A stretch of 50,597 nt of DNA from CAYIHX01 sp964363305 (GCA_964363305.1 CAYIHX010000029.1:1-50597); one strand, 5' to 3'; numbered from the stretch's first letter, positions 10,158 to 19,314 are shown. The notes: a model not told the origin generated them from the letters alone. Numbers and translations are program-made.

Positions 10158-10562
10158 ATGTTAGCGCAAATCATGAGCTACTTTTACGTTTCCAATCCAT
10201 ACAACGGGACTGACGAACAAAAAGACGAGCGTGCGCGGATCGCGTCCCAGGTTTGCGGGAAACTCCTGAAAATGGGTGTCCACGCATGGAGTCCGATTGT
10301 CCATAACCACGCGATGATGAAATTCAACGAATTTACTCTCGAAGAGAGAAGATCACTGATCCTCGATTTTGACTTTTCCCTATTGAAGTCAGCTCATGGA
10401 ATGATCGTTCTCACAATTGACGGCTGGGAGCAGTCTTACGGCGTCCGTGCCGAAATTGAACTCTGCGAAAAGCTCTCGATCCCGGTAAAATATTTGGACC
10501 CAGCTCAACTAGACGATGTTGCAAGCGTAAAGAGGGCTTTGGTGGATTCACCTCTTTTCTGA
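10158..10562 (+). CDS. DUF1937-family protein
   Basis: The 134-residue protein matches the DUF1937 pattern: an N-terminal YFYVSNPYNG segment, a WSPIVHNHA motif around residue 50, and GWEQSYGVRAEIELCEK near residue 95. The family has a fold like nucleoside 2-deoxyribosyltransferases, and members occur often in phages and mobile elements. Enzymatic activity is not established. The ATG at 10158 lacks a good ribosome site; ATG at 10173 is an alternative. It belongs to the island beside tRNA-Leu. Confidence 0.7.
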   Translation: MLAQIMSYFYVSNPYNGTDEQKDERARIASQVCGKLLKMGVHAWSPIVHNHAMMKFNEFTLEERRSLILDFDFSLLKSAHGMIVLTIDGWEQSYGVRAEIELCEKLSIPVKYLDPAQLDDVASVKRALVDSPLF

Positions 10563-10909
10563 ATCCCGGATGGAGAGCTGAGCTTTTAAAAAGGTTACTT
10601 CATAGCTAGGAAGGCTTTGATCCATTCCCTGCGTCTCATCCCGATTTGCGCCGCAAGCAAGCGGGGACGTCGATTCCAGCGAAACCTAGGCGCGCCCTTG
10701 CCCAGCATTAAGAACCTCAACGACCGCTCGTATCTTTGCGCTGGATCGTGCGTGATCGGGGAAAGTCGCGCAGATGCGGTGCTCGCCGAAAGCGACGGGT
10801 TTTCCTTCCATCCGGTAGGGGCGCAAGCGTCCTTGCTTCACTTCGAGCACGGCTAAGCGCTCCGGAAGTACTTCGTTTTGGCGGCCGCCGCACTCGGATG
10901 ACTTCAAGA
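10563..10909. other. Stretch without a recognised gene
   Basis: No convincing gene. A minus-strand open frame (10686-10907) reads EVLPERLAVLEVKQGRLRPY, which faintly recalls the C-terminal tail of some ISNCY-type transposases. This is too weak to call. It may be transposon debris in the island. Confidence 0.35.
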
Positions 10910-11000
10910 TTAGTTGGCGAAAATGGGGCCAAACGAAGCCCTTTCTTCACCCGCATGACCTAGAGTTTCTGCGTTACCGCGGCGGCGATCGTCGGAAAGC

Positions 11001-11296
11001 TCAGCTCCGCTTCTTCCAGAGGGCTGGGCTGCGCTTGGCGTGAAAAACCGCGAGCACCAAGATTCGCGTGTCTTCGAGAAGATAAAAGACGCCATACGGA
11101 AAACGCCGAAGGAGCGCGCGTCGGATCTGGCGATGGACCACCGGAGACGCGTCTGGGTGCCGCTTGATCTGGCTGAGAGCCGCTTCCATACACAGGAGGA
11201 ATGGCTGCCCAGTCCGCGACTCTGTTCTTCGTACCAAGCAAAAGCGTCCGCAACATCGGCTTCGGCCTCCGCGCGAAAGAGCACCGGAAGGCTCAC
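11001..11296 (-). pseudogene. Frameshifted RelE/ParE-type toxin
   Basis: The 5' part (GTG at 11296) reads VLFRAEAEADVADAFAWYEE, a typical ParE-family start. Near 11205-11215 the family-like sequence moves to another frame, which continues FLLCMEAALSQIKRHPDASP, then RRALLRRFPYGVFYLLEDTR and ILVLAVFHAKRSP, exactly the expected ParE tail. One missing base (or two extra) explains the break. The toxin is therefore either inactivated or the assembly has an indel. The GTG start overlaps the antitoxin stop (GTGA). Confidence 0.8.
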
Positions 11297-11529
11297 TTGC
11301 GGGAACGTTTCTCAACGCGGGTGCGAACCTCTTCCCACGAGGCCCCTACGTCCGGGTTCGCGGTGACGCTTTTAAGGCGTCGGTCCAGCTCCTTCTTTTG
11401 AGCCCCGGTGACTGGCAGGGAACTCGATCGCGCGGCGATGCTATCCCAGATTTCCTCGACAGCGAGGATTTGCTCGGGAACGCTCATTTCAAGAATCTTG
11501 GCTAGTGATGAACTTTTTCTTGGCGCCAT
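11293..11529 (-). CDS. Addiction module antitoxin (PF09720/TIGR02574-type)
   Basis: The 78-residue product (MAPRKSSSLAKILEMSVPEQ...) matches the putative addiction module component family: SVPEQILAVEEIWDSIA, then TGAQKKELDRRLKSVTANPD and SWEEVRTRVEK. It neutralises a ParE/RelE toxin and probably autoregulates the pair. The ATG at 11529 is preferred over an upstream in-frame start at 11580. Its stop overlaps the toxin start by 4 bp, the usual antitoxin-first order. The partner toxin is frameshifted. Confidence 0.82.
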   Translation of the reverse strand: MAPRKSSSLAKILEMSVPEQILAVEEIWDSIAARSSSLPVTGAQKKELDRRLKSVTANPDVGASWEEVRTRVEKRSRK

Positions 11530-11855
11530 GTTCTTGATCTTAGCACTGTTTTTCAGATTTTTGAACCGGCCGACCAGCAAAACTGAGTTCAGCTTGAATT
11601 CCTCAACTTCCGTTATTTTTTACTTTTTTTGTGTTGAGCAGCCGCGCTCATAGTAGCCGAGCTTGCCCCGTCGCCGTGCGCGGATTTACATAGCCGCCCT
11701 ATAGTCTCGGACCACGGTTAATGGTTCGACCACTATCGGGCGGCGGGCACCAATTTTCACCCAGCCCAAAAAATCGTCAATTTCTCAACAGGATTGCTTC
11801 AAAAGCAAAACGCTCCCATACTTAGCGGGAGACAGACTTCTGGAGGAAGCGAAGC
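11530..11855. other. Intergenic right edge of the island
   Basis: This 326-bp stretch has no recognised gene. It holds the antitoxin upstream region, the hairpin at 11693-11744, and the leader of the gene at 11856, whose ribosome binding site GGAGGAAG is visible at about 11841-11848. Confidence 0.6.
11693..11744. repeat. Inverted repeat at island right edge
   Basis: GCCGCCCTATAG (11693-11704) and CTATCGGGCGGC (11733-11744) pair with one mismatch, enclosing CTCGGACCACGG...GGTTCGACCAC, which can itself pair partly. GGGCACCA follows directly, faintly like a tRNA end. It may be a terminator-like or mobile-element end structure. Confidence 0.55.
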
Positions 11856-12848
11856 ATGACCGACTTGTTGAAGAAACCTTTACCTCTACGGCTATCCCTG
11901 ATCGTGATTTTTCTGACTCTGCCCGCTTCGGCGGAGCCCCTCGTGGGCCAGCCCGATCCCGAGCAAGACACCTTCCTCATTACCGGCAGAGTCAACCCTC
12001 CGGTCGATGCCGATGTCGCCCAAGGCCACGAGCCGATCACCATCGCTCGCAACCTCCGAAGCGTCCGCTGCAACCCGGAGCTGTCGCCGGGCGACCTGGC
12101 AAGCCAGGCGCGCGCCGCCAGAAAAGCCGTCGAAGATCTCACCAAGGAAACCGAAAAAACCGATCGCACCCGCACGCTGCGCCGTCTCAGAACCCGCGTT
12201 GCCCACTCTTCGAACCGACAGCTCACACGGAAAGCAAAAGAGATCGAACAAGAAACAGCGACGCAGATTGAAAGCTTCTGCACCTCGCCGGTCAATCAGG
12301 TGGGAGACGGGCCATCACCGGGCGATTGCCGTCTCTGGTTGAACGCGGTGGCGAAAAACCCTCGTATTCCGGATGGACGTCGTCCCAATATTCCGAGCAT
12401 CGAAACCCGAGGAAGCTTCCAATTCGTCGGCCCCCACTCGGCCGGACCTCTTTTTTCAGACATCTATCGCAAGGTGCAAGCCCTCGGCGAACAACGCCAA
12501 CTCATCGACCGCATGACGGCCACGCGCGAGCTCCGCTCTGCTGAGGAAGCGGCACGCCGCCTCAATGCCTCCCGCCAATACTCGTTGGCTGAGCTTAGCC
12601 AACTCGTGAAGCGCTATCGCGATACAGGCGCAACGCTCGGTCTCATCGCTCCCTCTTCACCCGGAGAAGCGCGAGACCTCGTGCTGGCCACCTCGTCGAC
12701 ACTTGCCCAAGTCGGCGGTGACCTCGACACCGCCTTGAACGGACGATGTGTCCCGATCGGTGGCGCACCTGCGGCCACTCATCGACGCGCCTCTCCTGGG
12801 AATTCGACTGCTCCGGTCGGCTCCGGCAACGCAAGCGAAGCGCGCTAA
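11856..12848 (+). CDS. Exported protein of unknown function
   Basis: The 330-residue product starts with a positively charged n-region and hydrophobic core ending in LPASA-EP (about residue 27), a signal peptide. The mature protein is hydrophilic, rich in Arg, Glu and Ala, with helix-forming segments (about 80-130, 205-250) and three to four cysteines. I recognise no family. A strong ribosome site (GGAGGAAG) precedes the ATG. Its last 4 bp overlap the convergent glycoside hydrolase-like gene. Confidence 0.65.
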   Translation: MTDLLKKPLPLRLSLIVIFLTLPASAEPLVGQPDPEQDTFLITGRVNPPVDADVAQGHEPITIARNLRSVRCNPELSPGDLASQARAARKAVEDLTKETEKTDRTRTLRRLRTRVAHSSNRQLTRKAKEIEQETATQIESFCTSPVNQVGDGPSPGDCRLWLNAVAKNPRIPDGRRPNIPSIETRGSFQFVGPHSAGPLFSDIYRKVQALGEQRQLIDRMTATRELRSAEEAARRLNASRQYSLAELSQLVKRYRDTGATLGLIAPSSPGEARDLVLATSSTLAQVGGDLDTALNGRCVPIGGAPAATHRRASPGNSTAPVGSGNASEAR

Positions 12849-14002
12849 GGCGTTTGAGCGCCGGCCTCCGCCGCCGCCATGAGAAAAGCCCCGACGCCAT
12901 AGGCCAGATCCGCCTCATGGCTGACCTGCAGATAAAACCATTTCGGAAACGCATTGGTCGGGCCTGAGATTCCCGTCAAAACAGAAGCACCATCCGGGCG
13001 AATCTCGACCTGCGCTGCGACCCGCGCCAAAGCTCGGTTGCCAACCGCGCGCGCGCGCGCGGGCTCGAGCCAGCCTCGCTGCGCGCCTCTCAACAAAGCC
13101 GCCGCCACCAGAGCCGTCCCAGAGGATTCCGGCCGCGAGGTCTCGCAATCCATCAACAGCTCAGGCCAATCCCCCGCCTTCGATACTCGATCCATCAACG
13201 CCCCGGACAACCGGCGAAAAACCGTCAGAAGTTGTTCCCGCTCGTAGGAGAGCGTCGGCTCCTCCCCCATCGCATCGAGAATCTCGGCAATCGAAACGAG
13301 CACCCATCCATTGCCACGCAGCCAGAAGGCCTCTTCTTTCGGAACCACCGAATCGAGCGAGAGCAGATAAGCATGCCGAAAGAGACCCGTCGCCGGATCC
13401 TGCAATTGATCGGCAAAAATCAACGGCTGCCTCGCCGCAAACTTCAACAGCGAAAGGTCATGACGGAAATCAGCCCATTGAGCGGCGAAAACGGCGTACA
13501 TCATCAGCGAATCGACCCAAATCGAGTTGGGGTAGAACCACCGCATCCACGAACTGCCGAGATGGTTCAACGCCCCGAGACGATTTCGTGGGTGCTTGGA
13601 TACATACTCAGCAACGGCACCGGCGGCTTCCAGCCCAGTCTTTTCTCCCTCGACGCGCGCCAACGACAATGCCGCAAGAGCGGAAGGACAAACATCGCTT
13701 CGGTTGATGGTCGGTATCCCCTTCTTGCGCCAGCTCTCCTGGTACTGCGCGAGATAACGAACCATCGTTCGGCGATCTTCATCCTTGGCCGGCAAACTAC
13801 TTTTGAGTCGATCCAAGCCGTAGAGAAAAACCGCATCCTGCCAGCCCCAATCGAGCGACTCCACCGGATGGCGCTTCATATACGAGAGCGCCACTCGTCG
13901 CGCGACTTCGACCCCGTTCACGGGCGACGGCGTAAGTTCCGCAGCTCCGGCGCAGAATCCGAACAGTAGCCATACGAAAACAAACCCGGTCTTTCTCTTC
14001 AT
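12845..14002 (-). CDS. Secreted GH88/GH105-like unsaturated glucuronyl hydrolase
   Basis: The 385-residue protein has a signal peptide (to about GAA, residue 21) and an alpha/alpha-barrel of the GH88/105 type. Visible family features are SIWVDSLMM with Asp164 as the expected catalytic acid, FWLRGNGWVL, the SSGTALVAAALL segment and a C-terminal YGVGAFLMAA. Family enzymes remove unsaturated uronic sugars from lyase-cut polysaccharides such as rhamnogalacturonan. The start overlaps the stop of the upstream alpha/beta hydrolase gene (ATGA), so they are translationally coupled. Confidence 0.8.
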   Translation of the reverse strand: MKRKTGFVFVWLLFGFCAGAAELTPSPVNGVEVARRVALSYMKRHPVESLDWGWQDAVFLYGLDRLKSSLPAKDEDRRTMVRYLAQYQESWRKKGIPTINRSDVCPSALAALSLARVEGEKTGLEAAGAVAEYVSKHPRNRLGALNHLGSSWMRWFYPNSIWVDSLMMYAVFAAQWADFRHDLSLLKFAARQPLIFADQLQDPATGLFRHAYLLSLDSVVPKEEAFWLRGNGWVLVSIAEILDAMGEEPTLSYEREQLLTVFRRLSGALMDRVSKAGDWPELLMDCETSRPESSGTALVAAALLRGAQRGWLEPARARAVGNRALARVAAQVEIRPDGASVLTGISGPTNAFPKWFYLQVSHEADLAYGVGAFLMAAAEAGAQTP

Positions 14003-14997
14003 GCTTCCTCACGTACTTGAGCCCAGGCCGATCGAAGCGCTCGCCCCGTCGCATCAAAGCCCAGCGCCGCAACCAGAGCAGCGGTGGTCACCACAGGGCG
14101 CTCAAGATGCGGACTGTGCCCCGCCCCGGGAATCACGAACGTTCGAATCCCCGGCTTTGCTTTGGCCTGCCAGATCTTCGCCCAGGCGGTCGGCACCAAG
14201 GTATCGTTCTCGCCCCAAATCAGGCGAATATCCGCCTGAATCTCGCCGATTCGCGACTCAAGCGAATACTCAGTCGGCACATTTTGAATGAACTGCACCA
14301 CATCAGCCCGAAGGATGAACGACTGAAACTCGTGGGCGACGAGCTTGAACCAGGCCGGCTCTTTTCCAAAAACATGCGGCCTCAAAACAGAGAAACCCAC
14401 CACAGATGCTTTCGCAAAAATCTGCTCGAACGCCTCCCGTTCATGAGGCTCGCCGTCAACGCCTGCAGGGCAGATGGGAATCAGAACCTTCGGGCCCGTG
14501 TACTTGCCGGCCGATCTGGTCGGGCGCAAACCGGTTCCACAAGCCCACGAGTAATAGCTGGCGATCCATCCTCCGAGAGAGTGCCCGATCAACACATGGG
14601 GCCGCAGCTCATCGAGCAGGTCACTGGTGGCGCGCATCAACGCATCCATCGAAGAAAATACGGGGTCGCCCTGCAGAAATCCCCCGAAGCCGGGAAAGTC
14701 GACGAGCACGACCTCGTCATGCGTTTTTCTTAGAAACGGGATTGCGGCAACCAATACTCCCAACCAGGACAGCGGCGTGTCCCCGAAGCCAGGCAAAAAA
14801 ACGACGCGCTTTCGTACCGCCAGGGGCGGCAGGGGTCGTCGAATGGGAATCATCCACATGCCGATGCGCTGCTCGCCCAAGCGGCGCTCTTCCCACCGAA
14901 AACCCAGCCGTGTGAAGGACTTTTCCGTGACTCCATGCAGCACATGATTCAGCCGAAAGGGACGCATCGACCATTGTTTCATCAAGCTTCGAACCAA
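13999..14997 (-). CDS. Alpha/beta hydrolase
   Basis: The protein is about 332 residues with an alpha/beta-hydrolase fold: an oxyanion-region VVFLPGFGDTPLSW, the nucleophile elbow LIGHSLGGW, a late Asp in LIWGENDTLVP and the catalytic His in GAGHSPHLERP. It likely hydrolyses an ester. I prefer the TTG start at 14997 because an AGGAGG site lies 8 bp upstream; a GTG at 15039 is possible. No signal peptide is seen. It forms a two-gene operon with the GH88/105-like gene downstream, which suggests de-esterification of the same carbohydrate (inference). Confidence 0.82.
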   Translation of the reverse strand: MVRSLMKQWSMRPFRLNHVLHGVTEKSFTRLGFRWEERRLGEQRIGMWMIPIRRPLPPLAVRKRVVFLPGFGDTPLSWLGVLVAAIPFLRKTHDEVVLVDFPGFGGFLQGDPVFSSMDALMRATSDLLDELRPHVLIGHSLGGWIASYYSWACGTGLRPTRSAGKYTGPKVLIPICPAGVDGEPHEREAFEQIFAKASVVGFSVLRPHVFGKEPAWFKLVAHEFQSFILRADVVQFIQNVPTEYSLESRIGEIQADIRLIWGENDTLVPTAWAKIWQAKAKPGIRTFVIPGAGHSPHLERPVVTTAALVAALGFDATGRALRSAWAQVREEA

Positions 14998-15173
14998 AGC
15001 AGTCTCCTCCTGACACTGGTTTTTCAGGCACTCCGACACCGTTGTCGCTTAGGCCGTTTCTCACAGCAAGAGAAGACTCGCTCTTTCAACGTCTTGAATC
15101 GCTCAGCCGCTGGCACGGGATATGCTGATCCCGAAGCGCACTGAGAAACAGGAAACCGAAAAAGGAAATCAGT

Positions 15174-17313
15174 ATGAAATCACCCCACCCCTATTGGCGT
15201 CGCACCGTGTCAGTCTACGCGCTCGCTCTCCTCGCCAGCTCCTCCGCGCACGCCGATCTCGTCCGCATTACCTCCATCAATGGCAACTATGATCCGAACC
15301 GACCCGAAGTCGTCGACGTCCAACCGGGCGACGTCGTACAGCTGGCCGCCGACCTTTTCACGGTCGACGCCTCCGGCACGCAATACGACCCGCAAAATCG
15401 GCCCCTCGAAGATTTCGTGTGGAGTTCGGATCTTTCAGCCTCTGACGCCTGCGATGCTTCCCGCGGGGAGGACTGTCTCGGACAGAGTCACTTCGAAGTC
15501 ACCGACTACGGTATCAATTTTTATGTTCCTTCAGACGTCGGACCGGAGCTGCATGTCACCGTGCAATTCCGCGACGGCGGAAGCGCCGAAGGCTCGTGGG
15601 ATACGATCACGTTGCGAAATGCAGCATACCAGGAAATCCCTTCATACACTCCGCCGACTCAGGTGGTTTCAGACCCTGAACAATACAGCGCCCCCAGCTT
15701 TGATTCGACCTATGCGTTGGCCGGCCAGGGCAACTGGGTCACCATCAACGGCTCGCGTTACTGGGTTCCGACTCACTATGCGACGGATTGGTACCCCTAC
15801 CAGAACGGCTACTGGACTTGGGCCAACGACGACTGGACCTGGGTCTCGTACGATCCATGGGGCTGGTATACCGATCACTATGGCCTCTGGCGCCGCCACT
15901 CCACCTATGGCTGGATCTGGTCCGCCTATCCAGATCGCGCCTGGCGCGCGCACTCCGTCACCTGGGTCTACGGCGACGGCTACGTCGGCTGGTATCCCTA
16001 CAACGACAATTACCGCCAAGGATATCGCCAGGGCTACGCCGATGGGTTCATCGACGGCTACTGGGACGGCTACCGTTCCGGGATGATGTACGGTTCGGTC
16101 GGCTACAGCCATTGGATTCCCGGCTACACTTTCGTCGACTATCGCTCCTTCGGCTCCCGCAACATCTATGACGTTCGGTTGCGCGACCCTCGCATGGCTT
16201 GGAGTTACTGGCGCCGTTCGTGGGGTGCGAACTCCTACGGCGGATGGCCTGGTGGCGGCGCTCACGGTTCGTCCCGTTCTTGGATGGAATCGCGCTGTGG
16301 CTACTCCGTCGCCACGACTCGCGTCGGTGTGCGAGTGGTTGGCGGCCACGAGATGCGCTACCCCGTGCGAGTGCACGAGACGCCCACGGTCTATGTTCGT
16401 CCGGCGGGTTACTCCGGTCTGCGTTCTCCGGTCTCGGTCGGCGCAATCGTCCGCCCATCGATGGGCGGCGGGGGCCCGGTCAGTGTGACTCGACCTCTCG
16501 TCGGTTCACGCGGCTTAGGCATCGCTCCTCGCGGGATCGATCCCTCGACCGGACGTGCTGGCTTGCTTCCTTCTCGGACACGGACTCCCTCCCTGCCCTC
16601 GTCCGAGCATCCGATCTACCGGCCATTGCCTCGAAGCGACGTCGCTCCCGGATTGGGCCGCTCACCGATCGCAGCTCCGTTGCCTGAGATTCGCGCACCC
16701 CGGTTCACGCCGGGCACGCCGATTCGGCAGCCAGTGGGGCCCGCGCCTCGACTCGGTGGCGGAGCTCCCGGAGTGACTCCTCCGCGAATGCAGCCGCCGG
16801 GCGGATTGCCGGCGCCGTGGAATCCGGGCACGCCCCCGGTCAGTGCACCGCCGCGTTTCCAGCCGCCGGTCTCTGCACCGCCGCGTTTCCAGCCGCCGGT
16901 CTCTGCACCGCCGCGCTTCCAGCCGCCGGTTAGTGCTCCGCAGCCGCCGCGCTTCCAGCCGCCGGTTAGTGCTCCGCAGCCGCCGCGCTTCCAACCGCCG
17001 GTCAGCGCTCCGCAGCCGCCTCGGTTCCAACCGCCGGTCAGCGCTCCGCAGCCGCCNNNNNNNNNNNNNNNNNNNNNNNNNNNNNNNNNNNNNNNNNNNN
17101 NNNNNNNNNNNNNNNNNNNNNNNNNNNNNNNNNNNNNNNNNNNNNNNNNNNNNNNNTCGGTTCCAACCGCCGGTCTCGGCTCCGCAGCCGCCTCGGTTCC
17201 AACCGCCGGTCTCGGCTCCGCAGCCGCCTCGGTTCCAACCGCCGGTCAGTGCTCCGCCTCGGATATCGCCCGGACTCGGCGGCGGCCGGATCTCTCCGCG
17301 CTTCCCGCGCTAA
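15174..17313 (+). CDS. Exported DUF6600-like protein with proline-rich repeat tail
   Basis: A signal peptide (to SSAHA-D, about residue 28) is followed by an N-terminal domain and then an aromatic region (about residues 180-330) rich in W/Y/G, such as YQNGYWTWANDDWTWVSYDP and WGWYTDHYGLW. This spacing is typical of DUF6600-like exported proteins. The tail from about residue 550 repeats PPRFQPPVSAPQ many times. The 100-N gap at 17057-17156 breaks the frame artificially. The tail continues after the gap with the same repeat and ends GGGRISPRFPR at 17313, so I take this as the real stop. Repeat number is unknown. Confidence 0.75.
16843..17254 (+). repeat. Tandem repeats encoding PPRFQPPVSAPQ units
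   Basis: Units of 30 bp (PPRFQPPVSA) and then 36 bp (with QP added) are arranged head to tail inside the coding sequence. At least six units lie before the gap and three after it. The units are nearly identical at DNA level, which implies recent expansion and explains why the assembly broke here. Confidence 0.9.
17057..17156. other. Assembly gap of 100 N
   Basis: Exactly 100 N lie within the proline-rich repeats. The size is a placeholder and is not a multiple of three, so the apparent frame change across it is an artefact. Confidence 0.98.
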
Positions 17314-17319
17314 CAACTT

Positions 17320-17365
17320 GAGGCCTTGCGCGGAGACGTTCTCTCCACGCAAGGCCTCTTAAATT
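17320..17365 (+). terminator. Rho-independent-type terminator after the DUF6600-like gene
   Basis: GAGGCCTTGCG (17320-17330) pairs perfectly with CGCAAGGCCTC (17348-17358), followed by the T-rich TTAAATTTCC. It begins 7 bp after the stop at 17313. A rearranged copy of part of it lies at about 20681-20705. Confidence 0.8.
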
Positions 17366-17376
17366 TCCTCATTTAC

Positions 17377-17396
17377 CGAGGTTCTCCGAGAAGTGC
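17377..17396. repeat. Dispersed 20-bp repeat, copy 2
   Basis: Exact copy of the repeat at 7416-7435 and 21019-21038. Here it sits about 12 bp after the terminator. The sequence to its right (AACGCGCTCTTTCCCACAAA) resembles the right flank of copy 3, which suggests that the true element is longer than 20 bp. Confidence 0.85.
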
Positions 17397-17478
17397 GCGG
17401 CAGAACGCGCTCTTTCCCACAAAAATGGCACAAAATAGGCTGAAACCAAATTTTCAGACTGGGGGTCTCCGGCTTCCG

Positions 17479-19173
17479 CTAGCGCGCTAGCGCGCGCGAC
17501 TCCGCCCGATGCTCGGGCGTCGCATCCAGGAGCGGCGCCAGCTCCTGCGCGCACCAGCGCCGGGCGGCGACGACCGCGGCGGACTGACTGTCGCCGCCCT
17601 GGTCAAGCTCCCACTGCGCCTGCTCGAGCAAGAGGCTGCCGGAATAGGTCCGGGCCAGCGCGAACGCGAAAGAGCGCGCGCCCCCCACGATCGCCGCGCT
17701 ATCATGACTCGCCAGATGCTTTTCGATCCGGCCGCAGGCTTCGCGCGCCCGCGCCGAGGCTTCGGTGAGCACGGGTGACCGGATCAGCCCTAACCTTTCG
17801 CGCACGTCGAGCAGGAAAGGCGGGAACGCCGCTTCTTTTTCCAGCGCCCGCAAGGCATCCAGGCTCAGGACGTTCGTCGTGCCCTCCCAGATGGACAAAA
17901 CCTGCGTGTCACGAAGCAAACGCGGAAGCCCCGTGTCCTCCACGTAACCCGCGCCGCCGAAGCACTCGAGCACTTCGCTGATGCAGCGGATGGCTTGCTT
18001 GGCGGTTGAAAGCTTGGCCACCGGCGTAAGCAGCCGGAGCAATGCGCTTTCGGCGGCTGTCGCTTGATCCGTCTCCTCTTTGCCGAGCAGCTCGATCAGC
18101 CGGAAGGTGAGGTGAAACGCCGCGCGGTACTCGAGGTCAATCTCGGCCAGGGTTTCGATATGCAAAGGCTGATCCGCCAGGAGCGCCCCGAATGCCCGAC
18201 GCTTCGAAGCGTAGTCGCGCGCCAAAACCAGACCGCGTCGGAGATATCCCACGGCGCAAACTGCGTTGTAAATGCGGGTGATATTGAAAAGCGAGGAGAT
18301 CTTCTTGACCCCTTGCCCCTGTCCGCCCACGAGCCGGGCCCGCGTGCCGTCGAGCGTGAGCTCAGCCGTTGGCAGCGCTTTGGTCCCGAGCTTATCTTTG
18401 AGGCGATCCACTTGGATGCCGTTGAGCGCGCCGTCCGCGTCGCGCAATTCCAGGTAGAACAAGCTCAAGCCGCGGCTTCCGGCTTCGTCCCCTTCGATCC
18501 GAGCGAGGGTCATCGCCATCTGCGAGGTCGCCGCCGAGGTAAACGACTTATTGCCGTAAAGCCGGTACTGCCCGCCTTCAAGACGCGCGACCGTCGAAGT
18601 GCCGCTGACATCCGAGCCCCCCGTCCGCTCGGTCATCCATTGCCCCGAGGTCCAGAAAAGGCTCGGATCGCGATTCGTGAGATGTTTGTAAGCGCGGCTC
18701 TTGAGCTGGGCGTCACCATAGAGCTCGATCGCGCGGGCGGCGCCATCGGTCATCGCCAATGGACAAGAGTAGATCGCCGAGGAGGGATGAAAGAGAAAGA
18801 GCTTGGTCAGCTGATAAGTGCGAGACCACTCGGCCTGCTTCCGCTCATAGCCGATCGCGATCAAGCCTTCTTCGGCCGAAACCCGGTCCAGTTCTTTCCA
18901 GGCCCGCGAAACCTGGACGTGATCGACCCGGCGTCCCCAGGGATCATAAGGCACGAGCTGCGGCGGCTGCGCTTCGGCCTGCTGGCCCAGAGTCAGGATA
19001 TCGCCCGCAGCCCGGGCCCCCATCTTGCGCAGATCGGGCTCGATCTCAGCCAAGACACCGGGCGGAAGCTTGCGACGGAGATAGTTTCGGAGAACCGGGT
19101 CCGCCTCATACTGATTTTGAAGCTCGGGACCTGCCTGGAAAAATTCGCCACTCGGGGATGCATGTGAAGCCAT
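17479..19173 (-). CDS. AidB-like acyl-CoA dehydrogenase
   Basis: The 564-residue protein has an acyl-CoA dehydrogenase fold of the large AidB/FadE11 type. It shows MTERTGGSDVSGTST for the FAD/substrate loop, RIYNAVCAVGYLRRG in the middle domain, and CFGGAGYVEDTGLPRLLRDT followed by IWEGTTNVLSLD at the C-terminal domain. Family members oxidise acyl-CoA thioesters; E. coli AidB (541 residues) also binds DNA in the alkylation response. I chose ATG at 19173 (MASHASPSGE) after GAGG; the longer open frame upstream only translates the hairpin at 19246-19294. The gene stands alone. Confidence 0.9.
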   Translation of the reverse strand: MASHASPSGEFFQAGPELQNQYEADPVLRNYLRRKLPPGVLAEIEPDLRKMGARAAGDILTLGQQAEAQPPQLVPYDPWGRRVDHVQVSRAWKELDRVSAEEGLIAIGYERKQAEWSRTYQLTKLFLFHPSSAIYSCPLAMTDGAARAIELYGDAQLKSRAYKHLTNRDPSLFWTSGQWMTERTGGSDVSGTSTVARLEGGQYRLYGNKSFTSAATSQMAMTLARIEGDEAGSRGLSLFYLELRDADGALNGIQVDRLKDKLGTKALPTAELTLDGTRARLVGGQGQGVKKISSLFNITRIYNAVCAVGYLRRGLVLARDYASKRRAFGALLADQPLHIETLAEIDLEYRAAFHLTFRLIELLGKEETDQATAAESALLRLLTPVAKLSTAKQAIRCISEVLECFGGAGYVEDTGLPRLLRDTQVLSIWEGTTNVLSLDALRALEKEAAFPPFLLDVRERLGLIRSPVLTEASARAREACGRIEKHLASHDSAAIVGGARSFAFALARTYSGSLLLEQAQWELDQGGDSQSAAVVAARRWCAQELAPLLDATPEHRAESRALAR

Positions 19174-19245
19174 GCCTCGTGATGTACAACGAATCCCCGA
19201 CTCCGCCAAACAAACGAAAGACGACGTACTTTCTTTCGTACTCAT

Positions 19246-19294
19246 GAAGAAGGGCTCCTCACTCCGGAGTATCCGGGATGAGGAGCCCTTCTTC
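19246..19294 (-). terminator. Strong hairpin, probable terminator of the tectonin-like gene
   Basis: GAAGAAGGGCTCCTCA (19246-19261) pairs perfectly over 16 bp with TGAGGAGCCCTTCTTC (19279-19294), and an inner CCGGA-GTA-TCCGG extends the stem. It lies 20 bp past the stop of the minus-strand gene ending at 19315. It lacks a long T-run, so termination strength is uncertain. Confidence 0.65.
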
Positions 19295-19314
19295 AAACCC
19301 TACGGGCTAGGCGG

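Noticed and set aside
11719..11752. tRNA fragment at the island border
   Set aside because: GGTTCGACC and GGGCACCA resemble a T-arm and CCA end, but the intervening bases do not form an acceptor/T-arm fold; better explained by the inverted repeat.
16843..17254. CRISPR or satellite array
   Set aside because: 30- and 36-bp units are in frame and encode PPRFQPPVSAPQ; no spacers.
15174..17321. Frameshift at the end of the DUF6600-like gene
   Set aside because: The frame change is caused by the 100-N placeholder; the repeat protein continues in another apparent frame and ends at 17313.
18064..19167. 367-codon plus-strand frame opposite the acyl-CoA dehydrogenase
   Set aside because: Antisense shadow; the minus-strand frame has clear family motifs throughout.
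19171..19296. N-terminal extension of the acyl-CoA dehydrogenase
   Set aside because: It would translate a perfect 16-bp hairpin and has no homology pattern; ATG 19173 has a GAGG site.
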